Source: Thermoleophilia bacterium
GTDB taxonomy: Bacteria > Actinomycetota > Thermoleophilia > Miltoncostaeales > Miltoncostaeaceae
Direction of reading: 5' to 3'
Assembly: GCA_017882545.1 (NCBI GenBank)
Contig: JADGPG010000006.1
Coordinates: 1-59,330 of the forward strand
DNA: 59,330 bases
The notes below the pieces were generated by a model. The model was not told the origin of the DNA and ran no database searches. It saw nothing but the letters and a program-made list of their open reading frames with translations. Position 1 is the first letter of the stretch. Each line of letters starts with the position of its first letter. A program made the translations under genes and the position numbers. Below are positions 59,284 through 59,330 of this stretch, piece by piece.

Positions 59284-59330
59284 CTAGCGGCGCCCGCCTC
59301 CGCCGAGTAGCGACAGGATGATCAGGAACA
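59284..59330 (-). CDS. C-terminal end of a further gene (partial)
   Basis: The last 14 codons of a minus-strand frame enter the window: FLIILSLLGGGGRR then TAG at 59284-59286. A hydrophobic end followed by Gly/Arg suggests the last helix of a membrane protein upstream of ccdA. Too little is visible to name it, and it may be a chance frame. Confidence 0.35.
   Translation of the reverse strand, partial: FLIILSLLGGGGRR

Noticed and set aside
1-59330. CRISPR arrays, IS elements, rRNA or prophage genes
   Set aside because: No regular direct repeats, transposases, rRNA signatures or phage structural proteins were seen in the window.

Overview
The window is high-GC, densely coded DNA with frequent GTG/TTG starts and many 1-4 bp gene overlaps. 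It carries the actinobacterial cell-wall signalling operon (FHA, FHA, PP2C phosphatase, SEDS protein, class B PBP, PASTA kinase) and a DprE1/DprE2/UbiA decaprenyl-phosphoryl-arabinose-type set. This points to an actinobacterium. The tRNA sequences and the mix of genes suggest a deep-branching class (Thermoleophilia- or Acidimicrobiia-like) rather than a mycobacterium, but that placement is tentative.

Region 1, about 1-13.7 kb, is a surface-polysaccharide locus. It holds the end of a Wzx-type flippase, three GT2 glycosyltransferases, a PIG-V-like and a DUF7657-like membrane protein, an rmd-gmd pair for GDP-D-rhamnose, a GT4 glycosyltransferase, a SAM methyltransferase and an RmlC-type epimerase for dTDP-L-rhamnose. 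Between the methyltransferase and rmlC lie about 0.94 kb with no convincing gene.

Region 2, about 13.8-24 kb, is housekeeping and miscellaneous: a small conserved protein, an NfeD-like protein, a SHOCT membrane protein, a START/SRPBCC protein, an Asp-box propeller coupled to a ThiS/MoaD-like protein, tRNA-Arg(CCT), an HNH nuclease, an exported protein, pheA with two membrane proteins, and tRNA-Leu(CAG).

Region 3, 24.1-40.7 kb, is a signalling and cell-wall block. A kinase with an unusual polytopic C-terminus starts a tightly coupled run of fhaA, fhaB, pstP, rodA, pbpA, pknB, ddl, a phosphodiesterase, a DUF4190-like membrane protein and a lipoprotein. Two overlapping tyrosine recombinases, a third kinase with a discoidin-like sensor and an orphan OmpR-type regulator follow.

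Region 4, 40.7-47.5 kb, is bounded by tRNA genes (Tyr, Thr, Met). It carries dprE2-dprE1-ubiA, a phosphodiester glycosidase-like protein and a GtrA protein, and next to tRNA-Thr the N-terminal stump of a second flippase. DprE1 has alanine where the benzothiazinone-target cysteine is normally found.

Region 5, 47.5-59.3 kb, contains an NHL-type propeller, a 59-aa DNA-binding protein, a nitroreductase, an S4 RNA-binding protein, an NlpC/P60 hydrolase, a catalytically degenerate integrase, a STAS protein, a 58-aa membrane protein, ilvD, an MGDG-synthase-like glycosyltransferase coupled to a polysaccharide deacetylase, lgt and ccdA.

No CRISPR array, insertion sequence, prophage or rRNA was seen. 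The more unusual observations are the truncated flippase beside tRNA-Thr, the DprE1 substitution, the tandem recombinases and degenerate integrase, the propeller/ThiS pair, two genes whose Shine-Dalgarno faces no canonical start, and a recurring -10-like hexamer placed for leaderless transcription.
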